Below, piece by piece: positions 1 through 8,725 of a stretch of 64,000 bases of DNA. Position 1 is the first letter of the stretch; each line of letters starts with the position of its first letter. This DNA comes from Syntrophales bacterium (GTDB lineage: Bacteria; Desulfobacterota; Syntrophia; Syntrophales; UBA2210), in NCBI GenBank assembly GCA_023230565.1, contig JALNXD010000016.1:1-64000 (forward strand), read 5' to 3'. The notes under the pieces are model-generated. The model searched no databases. It was not told where the DNA came from and saw only the letters and a list, made by a program, of their open reading frames with translations. Made by a program: the position numbers and the translations under genes.

Positions 1-47
1 GATGTGAACTTTTAAATCAGTTTTTGTATGAGCCCCAACTTGATAAC

Positions 48-116
48 GTCGCATAGCGACATTTATAAACTTTTCTTCGCCTAAAGGCGAGGGATTTCAA
101 CCATCCCCGAAGGGGA
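48..116. repeat. three consecutive mini-hairpins upstream of hsdR
   Basis: Three perfect 5-bp stems with 3-4 nt loops follow each other at about 28-nt intervals: GTCGC-ATA-GCGAC (48-60), TCGCC-TAAA-GGCGA (77-90) and TCCCC-GAA-GGGGA (104-116). They lie just 5' of the hsdR start at 146. Their stem sequences differ, so this is a structural rather than a sequence repeat. Function unknown; they may belong to a longer hairpin series that begins left of the window, or be a leader of the hsdR transcript. Confidence 0.5.
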
Positions 117-145
117 CATTAATTGACAACAAATGAGGCAATCAT

Positions 146-3100
146 ATGGAAGATCAAGCTCTCTATGAAGCGCCGGCACATGATCTGCCGAATTATCTGG
201 AAAAGGTGCAATCCCAACTGCCGGCGCTGCACTTTTTAATGCAGCTCGGCTGGCGGTACCTTTCCCCGGAGGAAACGGTTGACCTTCGGGGCGGTCGGCT
301 CGGCTCGACGATACTTGAGCCGATCCTTGTCGATCATATCAGAAATCACTGCCGTTACGAGTTCAAGGGCGCCTTCCACCCCTTTACTGAAAACGCTATT
401 CAGAATGCCATCCAGGTCTTGAAAGGATTTCGCGCCACCGGCGCCACCCATGAACAGGAGCAAGCCTACGACCTTCTCTGTCTTGGCATCAGCGTGCCTC
501 AGACAATCGAAGGAGACACTAAGAGCTTCACGATAGATTTTATCGACTGGAAGAAGCCCGAAAATAACAGCTATCACTGCACGGCGGAGTTCAAGGTCGA
601 ACGGGTCGGCTATCAAAAACACTATATTCCCGATATTGTGCTCTTCGTAAACGGCATTCCCCTTGCCGTCATTGAGTGCAAACGTTCAGCCTACACAGAA
701 ACAAAAAAAAAGCCGCTGGAAATTGCCATTTCCCAGCTTGCCGATTATCAGGCGAAAGACGGCATCCCCCAGCTTTTTCTTTACAGCCAGCTCCTTCTGG
801 CCCTGGCCCGCGACAAGGCGCAGTACGGCACAACGGCTACACCGAGGCAGTTCTGGGCCGTCTGGAAAGAGGAACATCGGGACGCCGCCATAGAGCAGAT
901 ATTCAGACAAGCCGTCGATCAGAGCGCCATCGATACATGGCTGTCCGGTCCTTTTGCCGATGTCCGCAAAGAATATCTCTCGGTAATGGCGGAAGACCGG
1001 AGAATCACTGAACAGGATCGTACCATCTATTCCTTGTGCCGCCCTGAGCGTCTTCTTGAACTGGTGTATAAATTCATTCTTTTTGACAACGGCACAAAAA
1101 AGATTGCCCGCTACCAACAGTACTTTACAGTTCATGACATTATGAATCGCATTCTCAGCGCACCGCCGAACGAACCGCGACAGGGCGGCGTCGTATGGCA
1201 CACCCAGGGAAGCGGCAAATCACTTACCATGGTAATGCTTGCCAAATCGCTTGCACTGCATAAAAACATTTTGAATCCCAAAGTTATTCTGGTAACGGAC
1301 CGTATAGATCTTGACGATCAGCTCTGGGGGACCTTTCGGGCCTGCGGGCTGGAACCGGAGCAGGCAAATACGGGGAAACATCTCGTGGATCTTCTCCTCG
1401 ACCGCCGGACCCACATTGTCACCACGGTTATTCACAAGTTTGCCGCGGCAACGGCGAATCGCCGCCTGACACAGGCCGATCGCAATACCTTTGTCCTGGT
1501 CGATGAAGGGCACCGTGGCCAATATCAGGAACAACATGCCCGTATGCGGCTGGCGCTCAAGGGCGCCTGTTTTATCGCCTTTAGCGGAACACCGCTGGCC
1601 AAATCAGCCAAGAGAAACACCTTTGTAAAATTCGGCGATCTCTTTCAACCGCCCTATACAATCGCCAGGGCCGTGGAAGATAAGGCGGTAGTTCCGCTCC
1701 TCTATGAAGCAAGGCACGTGCCGCAGGATGTCGACAGAGAAGCAATTGACGGCTGGTTCGAGAAGCTGACCATGGGACTCACGAAAGAACAGAGAGCCGA
1801 TCTCAAACGAAAATTTTCCACCGAACGCCAGCTCAACATGGCAAAGCACAAGGTACGTATGATTGCCTGGGATGTCAGCGTCCATTATTCCACTACATAT
1901 CAGGGCACCGGTCTCAAAGGACAACTTGTGACGCCGCGCAAGGATACGGCCCTTCTATACAAGCAATTTATGGACGAATTCGGCCTTGTCGCAACAGAGG
2001 TGTTGATCTCCGCACCTTCTGTTCATGAAGGGGAGGACTACCATGGAAACGGCTCGTCTGAAACTGAAAAGGAATTCTGGCAAGCCATGATGGACCGCTT
2101 CGGCTCCGAGAATAACTACAACAAGCAGCTTATTAACGCCTTCAAGAATAGCGAAGAGCCTGAAATCATCATCGTTGTGGACAAACTGCTTACCGGATTT
2201 GATGCGCCAAGAAATACCGTGCTGTACCTTGCCCGTAAGTTAAAGGAACACACCCTTCTCCAGGCGATTGCCCGGGTCAATCGTCTGCACGAAGGCAAAG
2301 AATACGGCTTGATTCTCGACTATAGCGGCGTTATCGAAGAACTCGACGAGGCCATCGATTTTTACAGCCGTCTTGCCGATTACGACCGTTCCGATCTGGC
2401 AGAAACCGTGACATACATTGCCGATAAGGTGAGAAAACTGCCGCAACTTCATTCGAACCTGTGGGAGCTTTTTCAGACTGTGCGCGGCTCGAAGGATCCC
2501 GAAGCGTATGAAACGCATCTTCGGGATGACGAACTGCGAAGTAAATTTTACGAACGATTCAGCATGTTTGCCCGCACGCTTTCTCTCGCATTATCATCGT
2601 CAAATTTCCTGGAAATAACATCGCCGAAAACAATCGATATGTACAAAGCAGATCTGAAATTTTTCCAGAATCTGCGAGCCGCTGTCACGCTTCGCTATCA
2701 GGAATCCATTGATTTTTCGGAGTATGAACCGAAGATCAAGAAGCTGATCGATACCCATGTAGGAGCAGGGGAGGTCGAGCAGCTCTGCGATCCCATAAAT
2801 CTGTTGGACGCCAAGGCGCGCGATCAGATCCTCGAAGATCGGGGAAAAAGTGCGGGCGCAAAGGCGGACACGATTGCATCAGCCACGAAACATGTCATCG
2901 AACATGAAATGGCGAAAGATCCGGCCTTCTATAAAAAGTTTTCGAAATTGCTTGAAGAGGTGATTGAAGCCTATCATGCAGGCCGCCTACAGGCACTCGA
3001 AGCCCTTGAAAAAATCAAAGATATTTCCACGAAGGTTGTTACCCACACTGACGATGATGTTCCTGCGGAATTAATCGGAAACGACATGGCGCGCAGATAT

Positions 3101-3367
3101 TTCGGCTGTGTCCGTGAACCCCTGGCCATCTATTCAGTGGAAAACGACAAACCGAAAACGGATATTGCGCTTCGAATCGTCGACCGCATCGGAAAACATA
3201 AAATTCGAGACTGGCGCACCAACCTGGATGCAATCAACCGCATGCGGGGCGAGATTGACGACATACTTTTCGAAGTCGCCGACCAATACGATCTTGCCAT
3301 GCCCATTGAACAATTCGATGCAATTATCGACCGGTGCATAGAGGTTGCGATTGCAAATGAAGACTGA
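146..3367 (+). CDS. hsdR: type I restriction-modification system endonuclease subunit R
   Basis: The motor and nuclease subunit of a type I restriction enzyme: it translocates DNA using ATP and cleaves unmodified DNA in complex with HsdM and HsdS. At 1073 residues it has the full family length. A PD-(D/E)xK nuclease core is visible around residues 160-178 (PDIVLF followed by AVIECKRS), Walker A HTQGSGKS is near 351, a DEGH box (Walker B, motif II) near 452, and the second RecA-like domain holds VDKLLTGFDAP and QAIARVNR. The C-terminal helical part is the usual region contacting the methylase. It overlaps the next gene by 11 bp. No hsdM or hsdS lies beside it here; the hsdM/hsdS at 60-63 kb belongs to another locus unless the molecule is circular. 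A partner pair probably lies left of the window. Confidence 0.96.
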   Translation: MEDQALYEAPAHDLPNYLEKVQSQLPALHFLMQLGWRYLSPEETVDLRGGRLGSTILEPILVDHIRNHCRYEFKGAFHPFTENAIQNAIQVLKGFRATGATHEQEQAYDLLCLGISVPQTIEGDTKSFTIDFIDWKKPENNSYHCTAEFKVERVGYQKHYIPDIVLFVNGIPLAVIECKRSAYTETKKKPLEIAISQLADYQAKDGIPQLFLYSQLLLALARDKAQYGTTATPRQFWAVWKEEHRDAAIEQIFRQAVDQSAIDTWLSGPFADVRKEYLSVMAEDRRITEQDRTIYSLCRPERLLELVYKFILFDNGTKKIARYQQYFTVHDIMNRILSAPPNEPRQGGVVWHTQGSGKSLTMVMLAKSLALHKNILNPKVILVTDRIDLDDQLWGTFRACGLEPEQANTGKHLVDLLLDRRTHIVTTVIHKFAAATANRRLTQADRNTFVLVDEGHRGQYQEQHARMRLALKGACFIAFSGTPLAKSAKRNTFVKFGDLFQPPYTIARAVEDKAVVPLLYEARHVPQDVDREAIDGWFEKLTMGLTKEQRADLKRKFSTERQLNMAKHKVRMIAWDVSVHYSTTYQGTGLKGQLVTPRKDTALLYKQFMDEFGLVATEVLISAPSVHEGEDYHGNGSSETEKEFWQAMMDRFGSENNYNKQLINAFKNSEEPEIIIVVDKLLTGFDAPRNTVLYLARKLKEHTLLQAIARVNRLHEGKEYGLILDYSGVIEELDEAIDFYSRLADYDRSDLAETVTYIADKVRKLPQLHSNLWELFQTVRGSKDPEAYETHLRDDELRSKFYERFSMFARTLSLALSSSNFLEITSPKTIDMYKADLKFFQNLRAAVTLRYQESIDFSEYEPKIKKLIDTHVGAGEVEQLCDPINLLDAKARDQILEDRGKSAGAKADTIASATKHVIEHEMAKDPAFYKKFSKLLEEVIEAYHAGRLQALEALEKIKDISTKVVTHTDDDVPAELIGNDMARRYFGCVREPLAIYSVENDKPKTDIALRIVDRIGKHKIRDWRTNLDAINRMRGEIDDILFEVADQYDLAMPIEQFDAIIDRCIEVAIANED

Positions 3368-4079
3368 GGGTGAATCGCGGACTCTTGTATATGGCAAAAG
3401 AGAAATTCCCTACCGGCTTTACAGGGCGAAACGAAAACGGCTGCGCATTGTCGTGTCTCCGGAACTTGAAGTCGATATATATGCACCGAATTCTGCAAGT
3501 GAAGAACATCTGTTACACGCCATTCAAAAGAAAGCGCCCTGGATAGCGCGAACGCTCGACAAACAGAAATCATATCACCCCCTGCCCACACCCAAAAATT
3601 ATGTGAGCGGAGAGACCTTTGTGTATCTGGGGCGGCAGTATCGGCTCAAGATAGAGCGTGGAAGCAACGATGCGGTTAAATTACGCGGCCCTTTTCTATG
3701 GGTTTGGGTTGATGACGAAAAAGATGTCGAACACATCAGAAAAGCTGTAAATTTGTGGTATCGGAAGCGTGCGCATGAGATTTTTAATCGCTACTCGAAA
3801 AGATGCTATGAGATTGCATCGCGTCATGGTGTACCCGAGCCATTGTTATTTATACGTGAAATGAGGAAGCGTTGGGGCAGTTGCAGTTCTGCTGGCCGCA
3901 TTACGCTCAATGTCAACCTTGTGAAAGTGCCGGTACACTGCATAGAATATGTGATATTTCATGAACTTTGTCATATGAAGCACCACAATCACTCAAAAGC
4001 ATTCTACTCACTCCTGACGCGCTGTCTGCCGGATTGGAGAAAACGAAAAGAGACACTGGACAAGTTCAAAATTTCATAA
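3357..4079 (+). CDS. YgjP-like (DUF45) zinc metallopeptidase
   Basis: A predicted zinc metalloprotease of the YgjP/SprT-like family (240 aa), often encoded directly after hsdR. The zinc motif HELCH is near residue 202, followed by KHHNHSKAFYSLL, which supplies a further ligand. An upstream MRKRWGSCSSAG segment is typical of the family. I chose ATG 3357 over the upstream TTG at 3345 because the ATG overlaps the hsdR stop and gives the usual N-terminus. The 11-bp overlap implies translational coupling with hsdR. The biological role of the family in restriction loci is not established; a part in regulating or turning over the restriction complex is only a guess. Confidence 0.9.
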   Translation: MKTEGESRTLVYGKREIPYRLYRAKRKRLRIVVSPELEVDIYAPNSASEEHLLHAIQKKAPWIARTLDKQKSYHPLPTPKNYVSGETFVYLGRQYRLKIERGSNDAVKLRGPFLWVWVDDEKDVEHIRKAVNLWYRKRAHEIFNRYSKRCYEIASRHGVPEPLLFIREMRKRWGSCSSAGRITLNVNLVKVPVHCIEYVIFHELCHMKHHNHSKAFYSLLTRCLPDWRKRKETLDKFKIS

Positions 4080-4154
4080 ACCTCCTCTGTTATTGAATCG
4101 CCAAGAGGAAAATTTGCCTTAATCTTGGCATATTCCTAAATTTCACAATCAATT

Positions 4155-4196
4155 TTGACTTACATCAAAGCCATTTATACTGAAAGTGCGTATTCT
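4155..4196 (+). promoter_or_regulatory. FNR/CRP-type box and -10 element upstream of ferredoxin gene
   Basis: TTGAC-TTAC-ATCAA at 4155-4168 matches the FNR-family consensus TTGAT-N4-ATCAA with one difference. A TATTCT -10 element lies at 4191-4196, predicting a start near 4203, which puts the box centre (4161.5) at about -41.5, the class II activator position. This is a sequence prediction; which FNR/CRP-family regulator binds is unknown. Confidence 0.65.
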
Positions 4197-4238
4197 AGGC
4201 TTGGCTCAAGGACATACAAGAGCGGAAAGGAAATCAAA

Positions 4239-4991
4239 ATGAAAATACTCCGAAAGATCGTCACTATAAATGAAGAAAAATGCGATGGTTGCGGTCTCTG
4301 CACCGAGGCCTGCGCCGAAGGCGCTATACGGATTATTAACGGGAAGGCAAAACTGATTGCCGATAAATACTGCGACGGCCTGGGGGCCTGTCTCGGAGAA
4401 TGCCCCCAGGGCGCGATAGACATCACTGAGAGGGAGGCGGAGGCGTTCGACGAGACTGCCGTGGAGGCCCATCTTCACAGAGCAGCGCCGTCCATTGCGG
4501 AGGATCTGAAGCCCCTGGCCTGCGGCTGTCCTTCGGCGCATATCGAGACCTTTTCAAAAATACCTTCACAGGGAATGGCCGAGAAGCCGGTTTTAGGAGA
4601 AAGTAGTCAATCTGAACTCACTCACTGGCCCGTTCAGATCCGGCTCGTGCCTCCTACGGCCCCTTTTCTCGAGGGCGCCGATCTGCTTGTGGCCGCTGAC
4701 TGTACCCCGGTTACCTATGAAAGGTTTCATCAGGATTTTCTGAAAGGGCGGATCGTCCTTATGGGATGCCCGAAATTCGATGATCAGGAGGCCTATATCG
4801 ACAAGTTCGCACAGATTTTTCAGAAGGCAGATGTGAAGGGCATAACGGTCCTCGTCATGGAGGTTCCCTGCTGTCAGGGTCTGCCGGCAATCCTGCAACG
4901 TGCAATGGAAAGGGCAGGCAAGGAGATTCCTCTTAAAAGAATGGTCATTACCACCCGCGGGACAATTGCCGGCACAATGGACATGCATTGA
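4239..4991 (+). CDS. 4Fe-4S dicluster ferredoxin-like protein
   Basis: A 250-residue iron-sulfur protein. The first cluster motif is complete (Cys15, 18, 21, 25). The second has Cys45, Cys51 and Cys55-Pro but carries Leu48 where the usual second Cys would be, so its cluster may be 3Fe-4S, use another ligand, or be lost. The C-terminal 150 residues are not ferredoxin-like; they contain a CGCPS segment, a GCPKFDD segment and a CCQGLP motif that could hold more metal or be redox-active. ATG 4239 was chosen over TTG 4155 because it has AAAGGA upstream and because the TTG lies inside the FNR-type box. It is probably an anaerobically induced electron carrier; the partner enzyme is not nearby. Confidence 0.85.
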   Translation: MKILRKIVTINEEKCDGCGLCTEACAEGAIRIINGKAKLIADKYCDGLGACLGECPQGAIDITEREAEAFDETAVEAHLHRAAPSIAEDLKPLACGCPSAHIETFSKIPSQGMAEKPVLGESSQSELTHWPVQIRLVPPTAPFLEGADLLVAADCTPVTYERFHQDFLKGRIVLMGCPKFDDQEAYIDKFAQIFQKADVKGITVLVMEVPCCQGLPAILQRAMERAGKEIPLKRMVITTRGTIAGTMDMH

Positions 4992-5048
4992 GGAAGAACT
5001 CGGCGATAATGAAGATGTTCTCGGACAAAGTCCGAAACTTGCGTATTA

Positions 5049-5100
5049 GATGGTTTCGTAAAAAGCTACTCACACCGGAAGGCCGGTAATATGAGTGTAA
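5049..5100. repeat. dispersed intergenic repeat, copy A
   Basis: Copy A of a diverged intergenic repeat with the shared pattern TCGTAA-n-AAGCT-n-CTCA, then CCGG..G.CCGGTA-n-TAT. It contains a small palindrome (CCGG-AAGG-CCGG). Related copies lie at 10051-10104 and 27415-27462. It sits between the convergent ferredoxin and DUF2130 genes. Confidence 0.45.
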
Positions 5101-5237
5101 GTTCGTAACGCTGACACAACGCTCATTAGCAGCTCTGTGCCGTTTAGAGAAGGGAATTTTTCAGGTCAGACCTGTGTTTCGATCGTGCGTCATTTTGCGA
5201 AGCAGTACGTGCACACTCGCACATAGCAAAAAATGCT

Positions 5238-6503
5238 TCACCCTTCCGGTTCGTTATCTTTGCAGGCGTCCGGAGCGTCCAGGGTGAGGCTTTCTATCTG
5301 CGGGAGCGACGCTCCTATGATCCCTTGCATATCTCCGTACATCCCGATAGTATTCTGTACGACACGTTCGATCTGCTTTTCCCGTTTGGCCCAGATACGC
5401 GTCATGGCCCTTTTTTCCTGATCCAGATCCCCCTTCATGGAAATGAAAGTCTCGACAATGGCCTCGATCTTCTGCCTGAATTCAGGACCGGAGAGATAAT
5501 TATAGAGCACTTCCATCTTTTCATTTTTTCCCACCGAAGCACGCTTGGTAAGGGCCACCTGGATCAGAGACATCCGGAGGGCCGTCACCAAACCGACGAC
5601 GGAGATATAATCGGTCACCCATATGCCATCAATATAGGCGAAATGCGGCACCTCCTTCGGCAACGCAACCGTAAAGAGGACGGCGATATCGGCCCGCATC
5701 TCCCTCTGATCGTCCTTGAGTTTGTCGATCCAGCCGTCGCTCCAGGCTTTGGTGCGCTTTGACTCCCACAAAATGGCTCCGCACAAGTGCCCGGCGCCGT
5801 TATGCACCTTCTGAAAGACATCAGCGCCTCGGATGCCTTTCGGTACCGGTTCGATTTCGTCACAAGGGAAATGTCCTCTCAGGATATCTTCCAGTTCCAG
5901 TTCAAGAACCTCGCCCTGCATCTGCTGCGAACCCTGTTCAGCCTTCCGCCGCATCTCCTCGATCTGTTTCTTTAAATCACCGATGAGCTTGTCTTTATCG
6001 AGATCCTTGAGTCGCTGCGCCTCCTGCATTTCGGCCACAGCAGCGTCCCTGATCCGCCGGCGTTCTTCATCAAGCTTCCGCGCCATCTCGAGTTCAAAGG
6101 CGCGTTTTGCCTCTTCCAGTTCCCTTCGCTCTTTTCTCAAGGCCAGCTCGAGCTCCTGAGCCTCATCCAGCCGCCGATTCTTTTCATCGATCTGGGTGCG
6201 AAGATCCTTAAGCTCAGCCTCTACGGCTTTGCTCATCCTGAGTTTTGTTTCCTTTTCGATCCTTTCCTGCTCAACTTTCAGACGTTCGGTAATAGTGGAA
6301 TCGAAGGACTTTCTCTCCCGGACGAGCCGTTCTTCCTTTTCTTTTAATGCTGAAATCCTTTCCTGAAGCTCGAACTCTTTTTTTCGGGTCTCTTCTTCCT
6401 GTTCTTTTTTCAGTTCCTCTCTGATCCGGTGGGATATTGCCTCTGTAAGAGGGATTTCCCGTCTGCAGTTGGGACAGATAATTACGTTTTCCGGCATTCT
6501 CAT
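5238..6503 (-). CDS. DUF2130 domain-containing coiled-coil protein
   Basis: A 421-residue cytoplasmic protein. The N-terminus holds a CPNC knuckle (residues 10-13). Residues about 25-200 are a charged coiled coil rich in E, K, R and Q. The C-terminal half is the DUF2130 domain, with VFQKVHNGAGHLCGAILWESKRT split across the usual core, and a WESK segment that resembles a PD-(D/E)xK-type catalytic strand (inference). It points towards the ferredoxin gene and shares the strand with the peroxiredoxin. Members of this family have no settled function; the nuclease resemblance suggests nucleic-acid work but this is not shown. Confidence 0.9.
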   Translation of the reverse strand: MRMPENVIICPNCRREIPLTEAISHRIREELKKEQEEETRKKEFELQERISALKEKEERLVRERKSFDSTITERLKVEQERIEKETKLRMSKAVEAELKDLRTQIDEKNRRLDEAQELELALRKERRELEEAKRAFELEMARKLDEERRRIRDAAVAEMQEAQRLKDLDKDKLIGDLKKQIEEMRRKAEQGSQQMQGEVLELELEDILRGHFPCDEIEPVPKGIRGADVFQKVHNGAGHLCGAILWESKRTKAWSDGWIDKLKDDQREMRADIAVLFTVALPKEVPHFAYIDGIWVTDYISVVGLVTALRMSLIQVALTKRASVGKNEKMEVLYNYLSGPEFRQKIEAIVETFISMKGDLDQEKRAMTRIWAKREKQIERVVQNTIGMYGDMQGIIGASLPQIESLTLDAPDACKDNEPEG

Positions 6504-6568
6504 TTACTATATCCTCGCATGGGTGTTATTTGCTGTATGAATGGAATCCGGCAGAGTAAGCACAGCCT

Positions 6569-7048
6569 TCATGAATCGATGCGGGCGCTCTTGATTTCTC
6601 TCATTGCCTTCGGGATGGTATCCCTGGGGCTTATTTTGTACCAGCTTCGCCGTATCCTTCCATTTTCTCCTACAAGAAAAGAAGACCGGATAACGCCCAT
6701 GAACTTTTTTCCATACATGTTTTTTTCGCCCCATACACAATATGCACGGGCAATTTGGCAGTCTTCGTCGGAAAGAAGCGGAAACCCGAGGGATTCTTTT
6801 TCATCGAATTTCTTCAACGCCGGAGCTGGATCGGGGCTGATGCCGACCACCGAAACATCCAGGGACGAGAGTTCTGCGCCGGCATTGCTGGCAGCCCGGG
6901 CCTGGGCAGTACATCCCGATGTTCCCGCCTTGGGGAAAAAATAGACGAGGAGCTTTCGTCCCTTGAAATCGGAAAGCCTGACCCTGCGTCCGTGCTGATC
7001 GGTAAGATCGAAGTCGGGTGCTTTGTCGCCCTGCTTGAGATTATCCAC
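6569..7048 (-). CDS. peroxiredoxin, BCP/PrxQ type without resolving Cys
   Basis: A thioredoxin-fold peroxidase (159 aa) that reduces hydrogen peroxide or alkyl peroxides. The peroxidatic Cys46 is in the PKAGTSGCT motif typical of BCP/PrxQ. The resolving cysteine expected five residues later is Arg51, so this is a 1-Cys type unless one of the Cys residues in the DEDCQIARAYC segment resolves it. The start is GTG 7048, chosen because AAAGGAGG lies five to six bases upstream; longer upstream reading has no family match. It begins 14 bp after the alpha/beta hydrolase stop, so the two are probably co-transcribed. It likely serves oxygen-stress defence in an anaerobe. Confidence 0.9.
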   Translation of the reverse strand: MDNLKQGDKAPDFDLTDQHGRRVRLSDFKGRKLLVYFFPKAGTSGCTAQARAASNAGAELSSLDVSVVGISPDPAPALKKFDEKESLGFPLLSDEDCQIARAYCVWGEKNMYGKKFMGVIRSSFLVGENGRIRRSWYKISPRDTIPKAMREIKSARIDS

Positions 7049-7062
7049 TGTGTACCTCCTTT

Positions 7063-7692
7063 CTATATTGATCCGTTTCCGCTGCCTCCGGCGGAAAGAT
7101 ACTCTTCCAGATGGGAACGGATTTCCTTTTCGTAACCGAAATAGAAATGGTCGGCGTCTTTTACAACGGATAGCCTGCACCCGATTCGAGCGGATTCCTG
7201 CCGCAATTTTTCAATTGGACAAAATTGATCCCTGCTGCCGCATATAACAAGTCCGCATTTCCCTTCAAGGGCAGCAAGGTCTAAATCAAGTAAATCAATA
7301 GGTGGTGAAATCATAATGAAATCTTGAAATATTTCTCCTCCCGCCAGCACCTTCGAGTTGACCCAGGCTCCGAAGGAATAGCCCGCCAGGATGGGATCGT
7401 TCACTTTCTGTTCTAAAAGAAACGTCCTGGCGGCCTTCACGTCCTCCTGCTCCCCTAGACCGTTATCGAAGCTGCCCTCGCTCATTCCGACGCTCCTGAA
7501 ATTGAAGCGAAGTGTCGCGTATCCGCAATTCAAAAAGGCGGAAACCATCGTGCCGACCACGTTGTTATCCATGCTTCCCCCCATTTGTGAATGGGGATGC
7601 GTAATGATGACACCGCCTGCGCCTTTTCCTTTGCCATGGAGCCCTTCCAGACGAAGCGATCCGCTTGTGAACCATACCCTTTCTTCTTCCAT
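7063..7692 (-). CDS. alpha/beta hydrolase
   Basis: A 209-residue alpha/beta hydrolase of the small dienelactone-hydrolase/Tex30-like type. The nucleophile elbow GYSFGA places the catalytic Ser at residue 106; Asp155 (GSRDQF) and His182 (DADHFYFG) fit the remaining triad positions. The oxyanion-side HPHSQMGGSMDN segment near residue 33 is characteristic of this subgroup. No signal peptide, so cytoplasmic. ATG 7692 follows an AGGAG site. It precedes the peroxiredoxin on the same transcript. Substrate cannot be deduced; an ester or thioester is likely. Confidence 0.9.
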   Translation of the reverse strand: MEEERVWFTSGSLRLEGLHGKGKGAGGVIITHPHSQMGGSMDNNVVGTMVSAFLNCGYATLRFNFRSVGMSEGSFDNGLGEQEDVKAARTFLLEQKVNDPILAGYSFGAWVNSKVLAGGEIFQDFIMISPPIDLLDLDLAALEGKCGLVICGSRDQFCPIEKLRQESARIGCRLSVVKDADHFYFGYEKEIRSHLEEYLSAGGSGNGSI

Positions 7693-7844
7693 TGCCGGCC
7701 ATCTCCTGAGGGAGTGTCTAAACCTGTTGTTTTTCTATACAGTAACGCTTTTAAAGTCAATCTTGAAGGCAAAGGGGCCAACACTGAAAAACGATATCGA
7801 GACGCCGACCCGGTTCGCCCTCCATATGGGAAAAAAGGCTCTTT

Positions 7845-8423
7845 TTACTCTTCTTTCGCCCCTATCCTTTCATACATTTCATCAAGCAATCTGTCCAGGC
7901 CATATTCCGATGGAAGCGGGTACATTATTGAAAACTGCATGGCCGGCGGACAGTTTTTCCAGATTCCGCTGTCAATGAAAGTCTGGTATGTCTTGTCACC
8001 CGGCATTAAATACCCTTCCAGACTATGCTGGCCAAGAAGATCGATGCATCGCACACTTCCGAATTGTGTTCTGAAATCTCTGATGAATCTCTGTGTATAT
8101 TCTCCGATAAGCAGCCTCAAGACCGACGTATCCCTGAATGTGTTTGAAATATCGATTCCAAATACGATAATGGCTCCGGTAACTCCTCCACATACTTCTC
8201 CCATACCTGAAAATCCGGCGCCCAGCCCAATGGTGATATCATTGAGCCAATTCCATTCATTCCTTCGAATATAAGGACAGAAAGGTTCCAATGCCTCCAA
8301 TGATATTTCGGTGCATCTGTTATTGACGTACACCGGGTTGGCACCCATTTTCAGCGGACTTCTCGTTCTCATGAGCTTCATTGCTCTTTCCGCTGCCCTT
8401 TCATGCATTTCCTTGTCATACAT
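7845..8423 (-). CDS. C_GCAxxG_C_C family redox protein
   Basis: A 192-residue protein of the C_GCAxxG_C_C family found in anaerobes. The signature is present in altered form: a glycine-rich GLGAGFSGMGEVCGGVTGA segment around residues 66-84 with Cys78, and further cysteines at 37 and 49 and towards the C-terminus. No signal peptide or membrane helix is obvious. ATG 8423 is well supported by AAAGGAG eight bases upstream. The family is thought to be redox active but has no assigned reaction. It stands alone, divergent from the binding-protein gene at 8726. Confidence 0.8.
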   Translation of the reverse strand: MYDKEMHERAAERAMKLMRTRSPLKMGANPVYVNNRCTEISLEALEPFCPYIRRNEWNWLNDITIGLGAGFSGMGEVCGGVTGAIIVFGIDISNTFRDTSVLRLLIGEYTQRFIRDFRTQFGSVRCIDLLGQHSLEGYLMPGDKTYQTFIDSGIWKNCPPAMQFSIMYPLPSEYGLDRLLDEMYERIGAKEE

Positions 8424-8725
8424 TTTGTCTCTCCTTTTTTGCTGATTTTGAATTTGAATAAAGCGGAATATTTTTCCCCGGCTGAATGCTCAAAAATATC
8501 AGATAGCAAGATCTGTTAAATTAGCATAGAAGAAAAATACCTGAGAAGAAAAAAAATAATTGATCTAAACTGAAGCAGTTGATATGGTCCAAAAGTAAGA
8601 AGGAGAGGTTCTAATTTGCCTGATATAACTCGATTCGAGCGATATTCGCAGATGTTCTTCAGGGCGGCTGTAAACGGGGAAGTCAGGCATAAGGAGAAAC
8701 GAAAATTGAATACCAGGAGGGAAGG
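8424..8725. other. divergent intergenic region, no clear element
   Basis: About 300 bp between the divergent C_GCAxxG_C_C gene and the first binding-protein gene. It is A-rich in its first half and must hold both promoters. I see ribosome-binding sites at both ends but no convincing -35/-10 pair, operator palindrome or hairpin. Confidence 0.4.

Noticed and set aside
104..145. CRISPR-like repeat (hairpin followed by ATTNNNNAC).
   Set aside because: The three hairpin units differ in sequence and there are no identical repeats or spacers.
4155..4238. TTG start of the ferredoxin gene giving 28 extra residues.
   Set aside because: The extension lies in the FNR-type box and promoter; ATG 4239 has the ribosome-binding site.
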